NCBI RefSeq assembly: GCF_032854445.1
Contig: NC_088307.1
Coordinates: 868,001 to 932,000, forward strand
Length of the DNA: 64,000 bases
Source of the DNA: Liolophura sinensis
Lineage: Eukaryota > Mollusca > Polyplacophora > Chitonida > Chitonidae
Direction of reading: 5' to 3'
The first letter of the stretch is position 1. Every line of letters begins with the position of its first letter. The notes beneath the pieces are model-generated. The model was not told the origin of the DNA and did not search any database. It saw nothing but the letters and a program-made list of their open reading frames with translations. Shown here piece by piece: positions 23,300-32,634 of the stretch. The position numbers were made by a program, and so were the translations under genes.

Positions 23300-26200
23300 T
23301 CATTTGCTTATTTATTTATTTTTATTTGATTGGTGTTTTACGCCGTACTTAAGAATATTTCACTTATGGCGACCAGCATTATGGTGGGAGGAAACCGGGC
23401 AGAGTCCTGGGAAAACCCACGACCATCCGCAGGTTGCTGCAACCTTTCCACGTATGGCCGGAAAGGAAGCCAGAATGAGCTGGACTTGAACTCACAACGA
23501 CCGCATTGGTGAGACGTTCCTGGGTCATTACGCTGCGCTAGCGTGCTGTCACTTATATTTTGTCCCCTCACCTTGATGGCTATCGTGAGTCCTGTTTTGT
23601 CGCCTCGCCTTGGTGGCTGTCCCAAGTCCTATTTTGTGACCTCACTTTGATAGCCCTCATGGGGCCATTGGTCGACCACCGCAGGGCAGAGAGGACAGGG
23701 AAAAAGCAGACTCCCACAGTCACAACCCACCTATTTTTAGCCTACTCTGATGGATAATGTTCTGATAGTCCTACTTTGTCCCCTCACCTTGATGGCTCCC
23801 ATGAGTCTTATTTCTCACCTCTCCTTGATAGCTGCCGTGTCCTGTTTTGTCACCTGAAAATGGGTAGCTGTCTCTAGTGATATTTTATCCCCTAACCTTG
23901 ATACATGTCGCTATTAATAGTACTATTTTTTCAGCTCGCCTTAATGGGTTTCGTGATTCCAGTTTTGTCCCCTTACCTTGATGGTTTTTATTATTCCTAT
24001 TTTGTGACCTCACCTTGACGGCTGTCAGGATTCCTATTTTGTGACCTCACCTTAATGACTGGCATGAGGACTACTATGTCACTTCATGTTGATCGCTTCC
24101 ATGAGTCCAACTTTTAGCCTACTCTGATGGATAGGGTCCTATTTTGTCCCCTCACCTTGATGGCTTTGAGCGTCCTGTACATGACCCGCCGGATGAAGCC
24201 GGCCCGCCTCAGGTCGACCGCCCCGGGGCAGAGTGGGCAGGGGAAGAACAGGTTCCCACAGTCACACCCCACCTCCTCGCAGCACCCCAACACTTCATCA
24301 AAGCCGTCCCTGAGGGAGAGGTAGAGGCTAGGTACAGGTCAGTTAGCCAAAAGACAGAACATTCGCCCGCCTCCAAAGAGTTAGATTCATTACCTAATTG
24401 ATGTGTGTTTAATTGCGTAAATTTTCCAGTTATATGGCCGCAATGATGTTTAGAGGTGGTCGGCTTAAACCACTGACCACAAACAATAGGACATAGACCG
24501 CTGACCAAAAACCACCGGCCACAAATAATAGGCCATAGACCGCTGACAACAAAACACTGGCCACAAACAATAGGACACCACCGACCACGTAACATTAGGA
24601 CATAGACCATTGATCAAAAACAATAGGGCATAGACCACTGACCACAAAACACTGGCCACAAACAATAGGACATAGACCACTGACCACAAACAATAGGTCA
24701 TAGACCACTGACCACGTAACATTAGGACATAGACCACTGACCACAAACAACAGGCCATAAACCACCGACCACAAACAATAGGACATAGACCACTGACCAC
24801 AAACAATAGGACTTAAACTACTGACCACAAACAATAGGCCATAATCCACTGACCACAAACATTAGGACATAGACCACTGACCACAAACAAAAGGACATAG
24901 ACCACTGACCACAAACAATAGGACATAAACCACTGACCACAAACAACAGGCCATAAACCACTGACCACAAACAATAGGACATAGACCACTGACCACAAAC
25001 AAAAGGACATAGACCACTGACCACAAACAATAGGACTTAAACCACTGACCACAAACAATAGGCCATAAACCACTGACCACAAACATTAGGACATAGACCA
25101 TTGACCACAAACAATAGGACATAGACAACTGACCACAAACAATAGGACATAGACCACCGGCCACAAACCACTAACCACAAACAATAGGACATAGACCACG
25201 GGCCACAAACAATAGGACATAGACCACGGGCCACAAACAATAGGACATAGATCACTGACCACAAGGAATAGGACATAGACCACTGACCACACACAATAGG
25301 ACATAGACCACTGACCACAAACAATAGGCTATAGACCACCGGCCACAAACCACTGACCACAAACAATAGGCCATAGACCACTAACCACAAACCACTGGCC
25401 ACAAACAATAGGGCATAGACCACTGATCACAAACAATAGGCCGTAGACCACTGGGTAAAACAACAGGACATAGACCACAGACCACAAACAATAGGACATA
25501 GACTTCTGACCACAAGCAATAGGCCATAGACCATTGATCACAAACAACAGGCCATAAACCACTGACCACAAACAATAGGACATAGACCACTGACCACAAA
25601 CAAAAGGACATAGACCACTGACCACAAACAATAGGACTTAAACCACTGACCACAAACAATAGGCCATAAACCACTGATCACAAACATTAGGACATAGACC
25701 ATTGACCACAAACAATAGGACATAGACAACTGACCACAAACAATAGGCCATAGACCACCGGCCACAAACCACTAACCACAAACAATAGGCCATAGACCAC
25801 GGGCCACAAACAATAGGACATAGACCACTGACCACCAACAATAGGACATAGATCACTGACCACAAGGAATAGGACATAGACCACTGACCACACACAATAG
25901 GACATAGACCACTGATCACAAACAATAGGCTATAGACCACCGGCCACAAACCACTGACCACAAACAATAGGCCATAGACCACTAACCACAAACCACTGGC
26001 CACAAACAATAGGCCATAGACCACTGATCACAAACAATAGGCCGTAGACCACTGGGCAAAACAACAGGACATAGACCACAGACCACAAACAATAGGACAT
26101 AGACTTCTGACCACAAGCAATAGGCCATAGACCATTGATCACAAACAATAGGACTTCGACCATTGACCACAAACAATACGACATAAACCACTGGTCACAA

Positions 26201-27386
26201 ACTAATTTCAAAAACACCACGGCCAAAACACAACGATACAGGCGGCTTTCAAACACAACAGCCATGAGTGATACCCTAAAATTAGACGAAATCAGAAACC
26301 AGAGTTGAACACAAATAATCTCCCGGAAATGTTTATAAAATAGAAGAAAGAACAGATTTTACTGGTACTTAAAACTAGAGTCAAAGCAGATCTAAGAGTT
26401 GTGTAATTTGTCACGATTTTTTGATTGTGGTTATTGGTGTCCGATTTACCCAGATTGAAAACAAGCAAATAGCTTCCCGAATGACATCACCGCTCTTGAA
26501 GGACTCCTATAGTCACGTGATTTCATGAAATCAAAGGCACTTTATAACACAAGTGTCTACTACTGTTCATGAAGATAGTTTGTGATGTTCGTGTGTTTGT
26601 GATGTTCGTCTGTTTGTGATGCTCGTCTGTTTGTGATATTTGTCTGTTTGTGATGTTCGTGTGTTTTGATGTTCGTCTCTTTGTGATGTTCGTGTGTTTT
26701 GATGTTCGTGTGTTTTGATGTTCGTGTGTTTTTGATGTTCGTGTGTTTGTGATGCTCGTCTGTTTGCGATGTTTGTCTTTTTGTGATGTTCGTGTGTTTT
26801 TGATGTTCCTGTGTTTGTGATGATAGTGTGTTTGTGATGTTCGTCTGTTTGCGATGTTTGTCTGTTTGTGATGTTCGTGTGTTTTGATGTTCGTGTGTTT
26901 TGATGTTCGTGTGTTTTTGATGCTCGTCTGTTTGTGGTGTTCGTCTGTTTGTGATGCTCGTCTGTTTGTGATGCTCCTTTGTTTGTGTTGTTCGTCTATT
27001 TGCGATGTTTGTCTGTTTGTGATGCTCGTCTGTTTGTGATGCTCGTCTGTTTGTGGTGTTCGTCTGTTTGTGATGCTCGTCTGTTTGTGATGCTCCTTTG
27101 TTTGTGTTGTTCGTCTGTTTGTGATGTTTGTCTGTTTGTGATGCTCGTCTGCTTGTAGTGAGTTTGTGCTGTTAACAGCCAATGCATGATACAGTATATA
27201 CTAGTCCTGTATAAGCAATTTTGTTATATTCAAGACTTACGATTCATAGGCTGTAGGCGTGTCCCAGTCCTCTCGGTAAGAACAAGCCCCACAGGTCCCG
27301 GGTGTATTCGTGATGTAAGTATTCTCCCACGCCACGGCGACCAACAGCAGGCACAGCCCGGATAAGGTCGCTATGAAAGCAAGCAT
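18336..27386 (-). CDS. Proposed secreted cysteine-rich protein, multi-exon
   Basis: I rebuilt this gene from splice motifs; the product is not recognised. Coding exons in gene order: 27241-27386, 24156-24309, (link uncertain), 21139-21216, 20227-20310, 18336-18472. Exon 1 encodes MLAFIATLSGLCLLLVAVAW, a clear signal peptide, then a CGAC. Exon 2 joins in phase 2 and carries GCCEEVGCDCGNLFFPCPLC. Exons 3 to 5 join in phase 1: SIGCQKNCDDYTALKESKRK, then a charged helical stretch YELEQMAKAIEFLQKKYRR, then a tail with SYQPPPRSTRRSNSFGFE ending LEWY-stop. Every listed donor is GTAAGT, GTGAGG, GTAAGT or GTGAGT, and the acceptors have pyrimidine tracts. Exon 2 ends in phase 0 but exon 3 reads best in phase 1, so a linking exon is probably missing. 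Joining 2 to 3 directly stays open but then needs a poor acceptor at 20294. Expected size is about 190-210 aa, extracellular or secretory. Introns hold large minisatellites. Confidence 0.55.
18473..20226. other. Last intron of the proposed secreted gene, no feature seen
   Basis: AT-rich unique-looking DNA with short repeats of CCATTGTAACGAAGGG at about 19917 and 19934. No splice-bounded exon was found. Confidence 0.35.
20227..20310 (-). CDS. Exon 4 of proposed secreted protein: charged helix
   Basis: 84 bp from acceptor TACTCCTCTAG to donor GTGAGT, encoding YELEQMAKAIEFLQKKYRRQ and then TKMFEKS, with heptad-like spacing of L, M, I, L. An alternative acceptor at 20294-20296 would start at MAKAIEF but lacks a pyrimidine tract. 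Confidence 0.5.
20517..21120. repeat. 45-bp minisatellite (intron)
   Basis: About 13 units containing GTACATTCTCGGTATG and CATTTCAGCTAAGACA, lying between exons 3 and 4 of the proposed minus-strand gene. It contains repeated TTTCAG-like acceptor mimics on the + strand only. Confidence 0.95.
21139..21216 (-). CDS. Exon 3 of proposed secreted protein
   Basis: 78 bp from acceptor TTTTTTGTCGACAG to donor GTAAGT. Two frames are open. The phase-1 reading (KSTRSIGCQKNCDDYT...) adds two cysteines and joins exon 4 at a good acceptor. Confidence 0.5.
21440..21722 (+). mobile_element. Dispersed repeat whose end is amplified 5x as a 36-bp array
   Basis: 21451-21605 has five copies of a 36-bp unit (CAATAGACCTTTCCGTACTG). 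From 21590 to 21722 the unique continuation (AATTGACGAATCATAAGCAG ... TGACGTCATGACGTCACAG) matches the reverse complement of 62570-62725, where the 36-bp unit occurs only once. It is probably a short non-autonomous element. Confidence 0.6.
22908..23109 (-). other. Possible microexons linking exons 2 and 3 of the secreted gene
   Basis: A 17-nt segment (23093-23109, GCGTACCTGGAAATGGG) sits between a strong acceptor, CTCCCTCCTTGTCTGTAG, and a GTAAGC donor. An 8-nt segment (22908-22915) sits between ATACTCTCTACTATCAG and GTACGT. Used together they change phase 0 to phase 1 and would join exon 2 to exon 3 in frame. This is speculative, since very short matches arise by chance. Confidence 0.2.
23205..23300. 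repeat. AT-rich microsatellite, (TAA)n and (AAAT)n
   Basis: AATAAATAAATGAATA followed by about ten TAA/AAT units, merging into the T-rich tail of the adjacent SINE. Confidence 0.85.
23301..23536 (-). mobile_element. tRNA-derived SINE, nearly full length
   Basis: Reads in reverse: the tail TGATTGGTGTTTTACGCCGT, centre CCGGGCAGAGTCCTGGGAAA, and head GACTTGAACTCACAACGACC through CGCTGCGCTAGCGTGC. It is the same family as 37691-37953. The 5' promoter end is missing about 20 bp. Confidence 0.9.
23555..24155. repeat. Minisatellite derived from exon 2 and its splice donor
   Basis: About 12 diverged ~40-50-bp units containing TTGTCCCCTCACCTTGATGG, which is the exon 2 / donor junction at 24145-24165. 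The array adjoins exon 2 on its intron side and includes one decayed copy of the exon body (23646-23730). Confidence 0.8.
23646..23730 (-). pseudogene. Decayed duplicate of the Cys-rich exon 2
   Basis: Encodes VGCDCGSLLFPCPLCP, close to exon 2's VGCDCGNLFFPCPLCP, and then diverges but keeps a GTGAGG-type donor after CTATCAAA. At 85 bp it would also convert phase 0 to phase 1, so it could be a used exon. However, its acceptor (GGCTAAAAATAG) lacks a pyrimidine tract. Confidence 0.55.
24156..24309 (-). CDS. Exon 2 of proposed secreted protein: Cys-rich
   Basis: 154 bp between acceptor CTACCTCTCCCTCAG and donor GTGAGG. It is open only in the frame set by exon 1, with seven cysteines in 21 residues (GCC, GCDC, PCPLC) and then a basic segment RRAGFIRRVMYRTLKAIK. 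It is markedly GC-rich compared with its surroundings, which suits a conserved exon in a repeat landscape. Confidence 0.6.
24455..26205. repeat. 28-bp minisatellite with ~600-bp higher-order copy
   Basis: About 62 units of ACCACTGACCACAAACAATA + GGACATAG in intron 1 of the proposed secreted gene. Segments near 24860-25560 and 25460-26160 repeat the same order of variants about 601 bp apart. Minus-strand open frames (VVSGLCPIVCGQWSMSYCLW) come from the array. Confidence 0.95.
26575..27160. repeat. 17-bp minisatellite
   Basis: About 34 copies of TTTGTGATGTTCGTCTG and its GCTCGTCTG and GTGTTTTGATGTTC variants. All frames are open on the minus strand (a 219-codon HHKQTNITNRRT repeat), because 17 bp cycles through three frames. 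It is not a gene. Confidence 0.95.
27241..27386 (-). CDS. Exon 1 of proposed secreted protein: signal peptide
   Basis: ATG at 27386 opens 48 codons and ends in phase 2 at a GTAAGT donor. Residues 5-19 are strongly hydrophobic, with a likely cleavage after VAVA. The mature part begins ENTYITNTPGTCGACSYRED, with two cysteines and an N-glycosylation-like site absent (NTY and NTP only). Confidence 0.6.
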
Positions 27387-28847
27387 CCTGCGTCAAAGTT
27401 CAGATGGGAAACGTTTCATGTCCACATAAAAATGTCTTACACTAGTTAACGGTGCACGTCAAGGTACGCTGAGCGCAGGAACCCATACCTAGCCGTTGTT
27501 TGCAAATCTGCGATCAACTGGAACGACATTTTACCCAAATTCTGGGAAAAAATCCATGTTAAAACTCAAAACGTCGTTTTAGTGACGTGACACATTTCGT
27601 CGCCCGCATCAGTTCTGATTGTTACGTCATGCACCATATTTGGCATTGCGGTGGATTGGATAGTAACTTCTTCGGCTATTCTCGGTGTTTTCCGTGAAGC
27701 TCACACTGTTAAACGTCTGTTGTAGTCGATTATGCTCTTTCATTCGTAATACGCTTAGGGACTTTTAGAGATCATTTGTCAAAGTGCGTCCATACAGTTT
27801 TGTGGCTTTTGGCCCTCTAGAATGAAAAAAGAGAATTTGGAAGCTATACAGAAAAAAATGTGGTAGGATATTCAACATTGAGTGAATATTGGGGCGTTTT
27901 TAAACAGATTTTGAGCATTTTGGTACAAGATGTGTACTTTTACATTTTAAGGTGTTGGTTTTTAAGGAATATGAGTCTCTTGTTGAACCACCCCATTGGT
28001 CATCTCCGTTTCGTCACGTAGCCTAAGCAGGTAATAAAACGCCAGTTTGTTTATTTTATGATTATTATTATTTTCTTTTTATGGAATACAAGCTCTGGTG
28101 TATCACAGTTGGACTAAACGTTGTTGTTTCCATTGATGAACTTTGGGGAAATTGTTTAAGACAAACTAAAATACCAAATGAGGTGACGGTGAATTTTCCT
28201 CTCCCAACAGCTTTCCACTTTTTATGGGCGACGTCAAACGTGCTGCGTTCTACATTTCATTTATGACGTATATGTCTACTTTCTATGGCGTCGCATTGCT
28301 GACGCTGCAGTAGAATGTTCAGCGTCATTGAAATGACGTAGTTTGTGACCAGAATTGGTACAATAGTGTTATAATACATCGTCTAATCTCTTCAGTGTTA
28401 TTTACTACAATATTTCACTTGGCAGGGTCAGTAAATAATCCTGCCAAGACACGAGAACTTTATATAGGTAACATCGTATTTAACGATGAGAGGTGGCTTT
28501 CACAAAAATTCGAGAAAACAATGTTTTGTATCTTTTTGATAAATTACATCGTCTTATGGAGCTTTATCGCATGCGATTTCAATAACAGAAAAAAAAGCTA
28601 TAAGTGGGAAAGATGTGCGCATCATAGAGCCTCACAGATCAAATGTTAGGCCTGTCAACTCAGCTACTTCTGCTGGGGTGATTTATGTGTGAATTTGTGT
28701 TTATTCATATATTTTACCTTAACCTTCGCTTAACTTGGATGATTCGACCAAGTTTTATTCATCATATTCAACAACTGGGCGAAGCCCCGCGGGCCGCGGC
28801 CGGCTTACGTGGACGGTGCAAATGGCACCGTTCTCGTGCCGCTACCC
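27387..28847. other. Upstream region of the proposed secreted gene, no other gene
   Basis: Probably contains its promoter and 5'UTR. TTTATGACGTA and ATGACGTAG near 28260 and 28335, and several other TGACGT motifs, look like CRE-type sites, but nothing shows use. Frames at 28081 and 28395 have no family features. Confidence 0.35.
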
Positions 28848-29400
28848 CCGACCCGCGGGGCGTGACACGAGGGAACCAGGACGGTACCGTTCTCACACCG
28901 CAGTCCACGATCACGTGATGTAGGCCTACGTGCTATAGATCAATAACAGTAATCGGGGGCAACCCGCTGACAGAAATTGACATGTGTTTGTCGGGGCCTT
29001 CCTTTAAACTTTGCACTAGACTTAAGAAATGGACAACATTGTAGAGGCGATCAATAAAACTTATACATGTACAGAGGTCTTAAATATCACCTGAGTAGAA
29101 AATGCTTAGAAACTATGTATAAATGTTTTATAACTTCATTAATGCTATATGCAGATACAGCTTTGGACAATATCGCTGAAGGCCAGATAAATACCATAGA
29201 GAATATCCAAAAAGATGCTCTGTGTTTTATCACTGGTTTAGCTAATAACGTTGTTTCTATCCCACTGTACAAAGAATCAGGTTTCCTACAAGTGCACAAA
29301 GGACGCTAGATACATCGATTGCTATTCGTTCATATCAATGATGCATTAAGCAATATATATAAAAAAAAAACCCACCACCATGCAACAAACATATCAGCCT
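28848..29400 (+). mobile_element. LINE (non-LTR) fragment, 3' end of reverse transcriptase ORF
   Basis: 29067-29309 encodes LKYHLSRKCLETMYKCFITS ... NIENIQKDALCFITGL ... PLYKESGF, the typical thumb/C-terminal part of jockey/CR1-like reverse transcriptases (LSRKCLExMY, IxxIQxxALRxITG, LYxExG). Frameshifts and stops lie upstream (about 29045) and downstream. An A-rich stretch at 29361 may mark the 3' end. It is a dead copy. Confidence 0.75.
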
Positions 29401-30239
29401 AACCAGCTTTATTTATGTTGTATAAGGGACATATTGTTCAGTAGGGTGTAAAACAATAATCAAATAGATAAATACATAATAAATCGATGAGACATCCTAG
29501 CAAATCAGGCTGAGCCAGAGCTATGATACATCTCTGTCAGTAAGTACATGCGTGCATTTTTCACATGAGGTTCGTGGTCGATATTTCACTGACGAGGAAC
29601 AATTTTTCAGTCACATGACGACTACTTCATGTATTGTTTTTTTCCTGTATCTTTCTATATCCTATATCTAAGTAACATCTATCCTCCATGTCTATGTGTC
29701 TATGTGATATCGTTCCATCTGCACAGGTTTACAATGTACGTTAATAGTGAGTCAAACCCAGAATCATAATGTTTACAAAGAATGGCAAGGGTTTTTTTCT
29801 CGCTATTGGCACGTATCATGCAACACGTATGGGTTGCAATTCTTCTAACATAAAATTAAATAAAAATTTAAAAGGATCTATGCGTCGAACAGGCATTCGT
29901 ATAGCAGCCGTTAAACAATAAGGGCATTCCTGGTCAATAATCGCAGGGCCAATTCCCAAAACGACGAATAACACAAACCACCATCTTGTTTCATTGAAAA
30001 GTAGTAATATATCACAAGAATGATTCGGGTAAAAGAGACATGAACTAAAATCTTTGATATAACTTATACAAATGTAGACCTCTAAACAATCTGAATCATT
30101 TGTGGAGATGAAATTATATTAAATTGTCATTGAACGAGCTACATCAGTTTCTTAGTCTTCAGAAGATTATACTTCAATATCGGTTACCAACATTATATCA
30201 TACAAGCTATATACAGCATCTGCATGTCCCACTGGGGAT
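29401..30239. other. Spacer between inverted LINE fragments
   Basis: AT-rich, with no ORF of note and no further repeat seen. 30541-31150 downstream is also without a recognisable gene. Confidence 0.35.
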
Positions 30240-30540
30240 GTTATAGTACATTTATACATTGTTTCTAAGCATTTTCTACTCAAACGATTTAAGACCTCTG
30301 TGCATGTATAATTTTTATTGATCGCCTCTACAATGTTGTCCATTTCTTAAGTCTAGTGCAAAGTTTAAAGGAAGACCCCGACAAACACATGTCAATTTCT
30401 GTCAGCGGGTTGCCCCCGGATTACTCTTCTTGATCTATAGCACGTAGGCCTACATCACGTGATGGAGGACGGCGGTTCGATAACGCTACCATTTGCGCCC
30501 GATATTCTCCGTCCTCGTGCCTTCGCCCCGCGGGTCCCGG
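30240..30540 (-). mobile_element. Second LINE fragment, inverted
   Basis: Reverse complement of 28848-29130, including LSRKCLETMYKC, CATCACGTGATGTAGGCCTA and the GC-rich leader ACCCGCGGGGCG. It diverges after the MYKC codons. With the first fragment it forms ~280-bp arms around a ~1.1-kb spacer. Confidence 0.75.
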
Positions 30541-31149
30541 GATGAACTGAGATAATGACCTGAGATATTTGAGGGACCCGGGTGGGAGTGGTGGGGTGGG
30601 GATGATGTTTGGGGCAATGCCATGTCATCGATAACGCACCAGGCAGGCTTTCGCGCCACTAATCCGTCATATTACGTCGCCATCACGACACGGTTAAGAA
30701 ACCGAGAGGGTGCAACTGAAAAAAAAATACAAAGAAATGAAAACAATGTTACACAAGACACATGTTTATTTCTGAAAAGCTGTGTGAGACAAACGCGTCA
30801 GGATAGACGCAGGGAAGACCGACGCGCATTGTTTCTCCTTTCCCCTAAACCTGTAAGGAAGTCGCATAACCGATATATTCTAATATATTGAAAACACCGT
30901 TATTGAGCTAGTTACTTTTGCTCAAAGAGGGATTGACGATGCAGTCATCTCTGTGGAACAGAGATGTATCTTTGAAGATACTTAATAAAATACACAAAAT
31001 TTGACAGCAATGCATTTGTTTTAATGAAAAACTTATGTCTGCTAGAAATTGAACGAATTGATTAAGAATTTGCAAAATTTGCTTGTGGGTAAATTATAAT
31101 ATTTAACATTCCATTGAGAAGCAAAGTCTTTTATATGTATATATTGTTA

Positions 31150-31555
31150 AATCCAACTTGTTTGAGCACGCTCACTCAGTACAGGCATTATTCACACTCA
31201 CTCAGCACAGGCATTGTTCACATGTTTGAGCACACTCACTCAGCACAGGCATTATGCACACGTTTGAGCACACTTACTCAGCACAGGCATTATGCACACG
31301 TTTGAGCACACTCACTCAGCACAGGCATTATGTACACGTTTAAGCACACTCACTCAGCACAGGCATTATGCACACGTTTGAGCACACTCACTCAGCACAG
31401 GCATTATTCACACCCACTCAGCACGGGCATTATTCACATGTTTGAGCACACTCACACAGCACAGGCATTGTGCACACGTTTGAGCACACTCACTCAGCAC
31501 AGGCATTATGCACACGTTTAAGCACACTCAGTCAACACATGCACCATTCACATAA
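31150..31555. repeat. 38-bp minisatellite
   Basis: About ten units of CACTCACTCAGCACAGGCAT + TATGCACACGTTTGAGCA. Shorter units lacking the GTTTGAGCA block occur at about 31185 and 31410. Confidence 0.93.
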
Positions 31556-32174
31556 TTCATTTGTAAAAAGCTTAAGTCAAATCGTGCAAAAATGAACAGT
31601 CCTTAAAATTCCCTTAGGCCCTCTGAAAAATGTTTTTGTTCTGTGCTTAATATTTTATAAGATTTCATCACGGTGGAAAGTTGCGTGTTATAATGATGAA
31701 TGAAAGCAACACACGTTTTCAGCCATGACGGCCAAATATTGCCTCTGTGGAAATTAATGTCTGCTACAGCTTTCCTCGGCGACATCTAACCGTCTACTTC
31801 GGACAGGTACGACCTTGATATTGATCATATGAGATGGATGTCAACGGCCTTAACCCAGAGCCAGTAAACCACATTGTGTATTCAAGGCCCTCAGGACAAT
31901 TCCAAGGAGAATTCCCTGACCCAGCGTTAAAAGACAAACCATCCGTCAGCCACAAACTGCATCCCACACTCACACATTACTCGAGTCATGACCCCCAATA
32001 CCTTCACTGAATCATGAACTTTCCGATAAATGACGCACAAATTGTCACCCGTCGTCAAAGCGTGACTCAAACACAAGGCAAATGACTTGTACATTCTTCT
32101 CGCTGTCACCATTCATGGGTCCTTGGTGAAAATTTGTTATCCACCAGGATGGTGTTCATATCTGTACGTTACAG

Positions 32175-32312
32175 GTGGGAAATTTCGTCCGTAACGTTTT
32201 AAAGGTCAGTAGTTTATGCCGGAAACTCCGGTTTCCTCCAGTTAAAACACACACGGAAAAAAAACAGAAAAAATTCTTGAGTGTAGCGTAAAACACCCAA
32301 TGAACTAAACCA
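32175..32312 (+). mobile_element. Degraded SINE remnant
   Basis: CCGGTTTCCTCCAGTTAAAA followed by TTCTTGAGTGTAGCGTAAAA, CACCCAATGAACTAA matches the 3' half of the 37691-37953 family. The surrounding region 31556-32634 is otherwise unremarkable and probably includes the promoter of the GT14 gene. Confidence 0.7.
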
Positions 32313-32634
32313 ATCCTGCAGGCCGATAACGGTTGTGCTAAATATCAGAGCTGTGATTCGGCTATAAAATCAAACTATTTTAAATGTTGGCCTAAGGTGT
32401 TGTCATCGATTGGATATCCATTTATTATATACTGGATTTTCCAGTGAAGATATCCCCAATTAGAGATGTAAACTAACACCTTATTTTGTTATTATAAAGC
32501 CAGTGGTGTTTTTTCTTCTTTTTGATAAAATAGTGTTTGAACAGCTGTAGAATATTGATCAGTAGCAATTTTCAGTCTGTCCCCACATCCTTTTCTGCTA
32601 GGCGTGGTCAGTGTAGGCGAGGAGCAATTCAGCC

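Noticed and set aside
24465-26024. Many overlapping minus frames of VVSGLCPIVCGQW type resembling hydrophobic peptides
   Set aside because: All are translations of the 28-bp satellite in three frames.
26523-27182. 219-codon minus frame rich in His/Gln/Thr/Asn (HHKQTNITNRRT)
   Set aside because: Produced by the 17-bp array, which cycles through all frames without stops.
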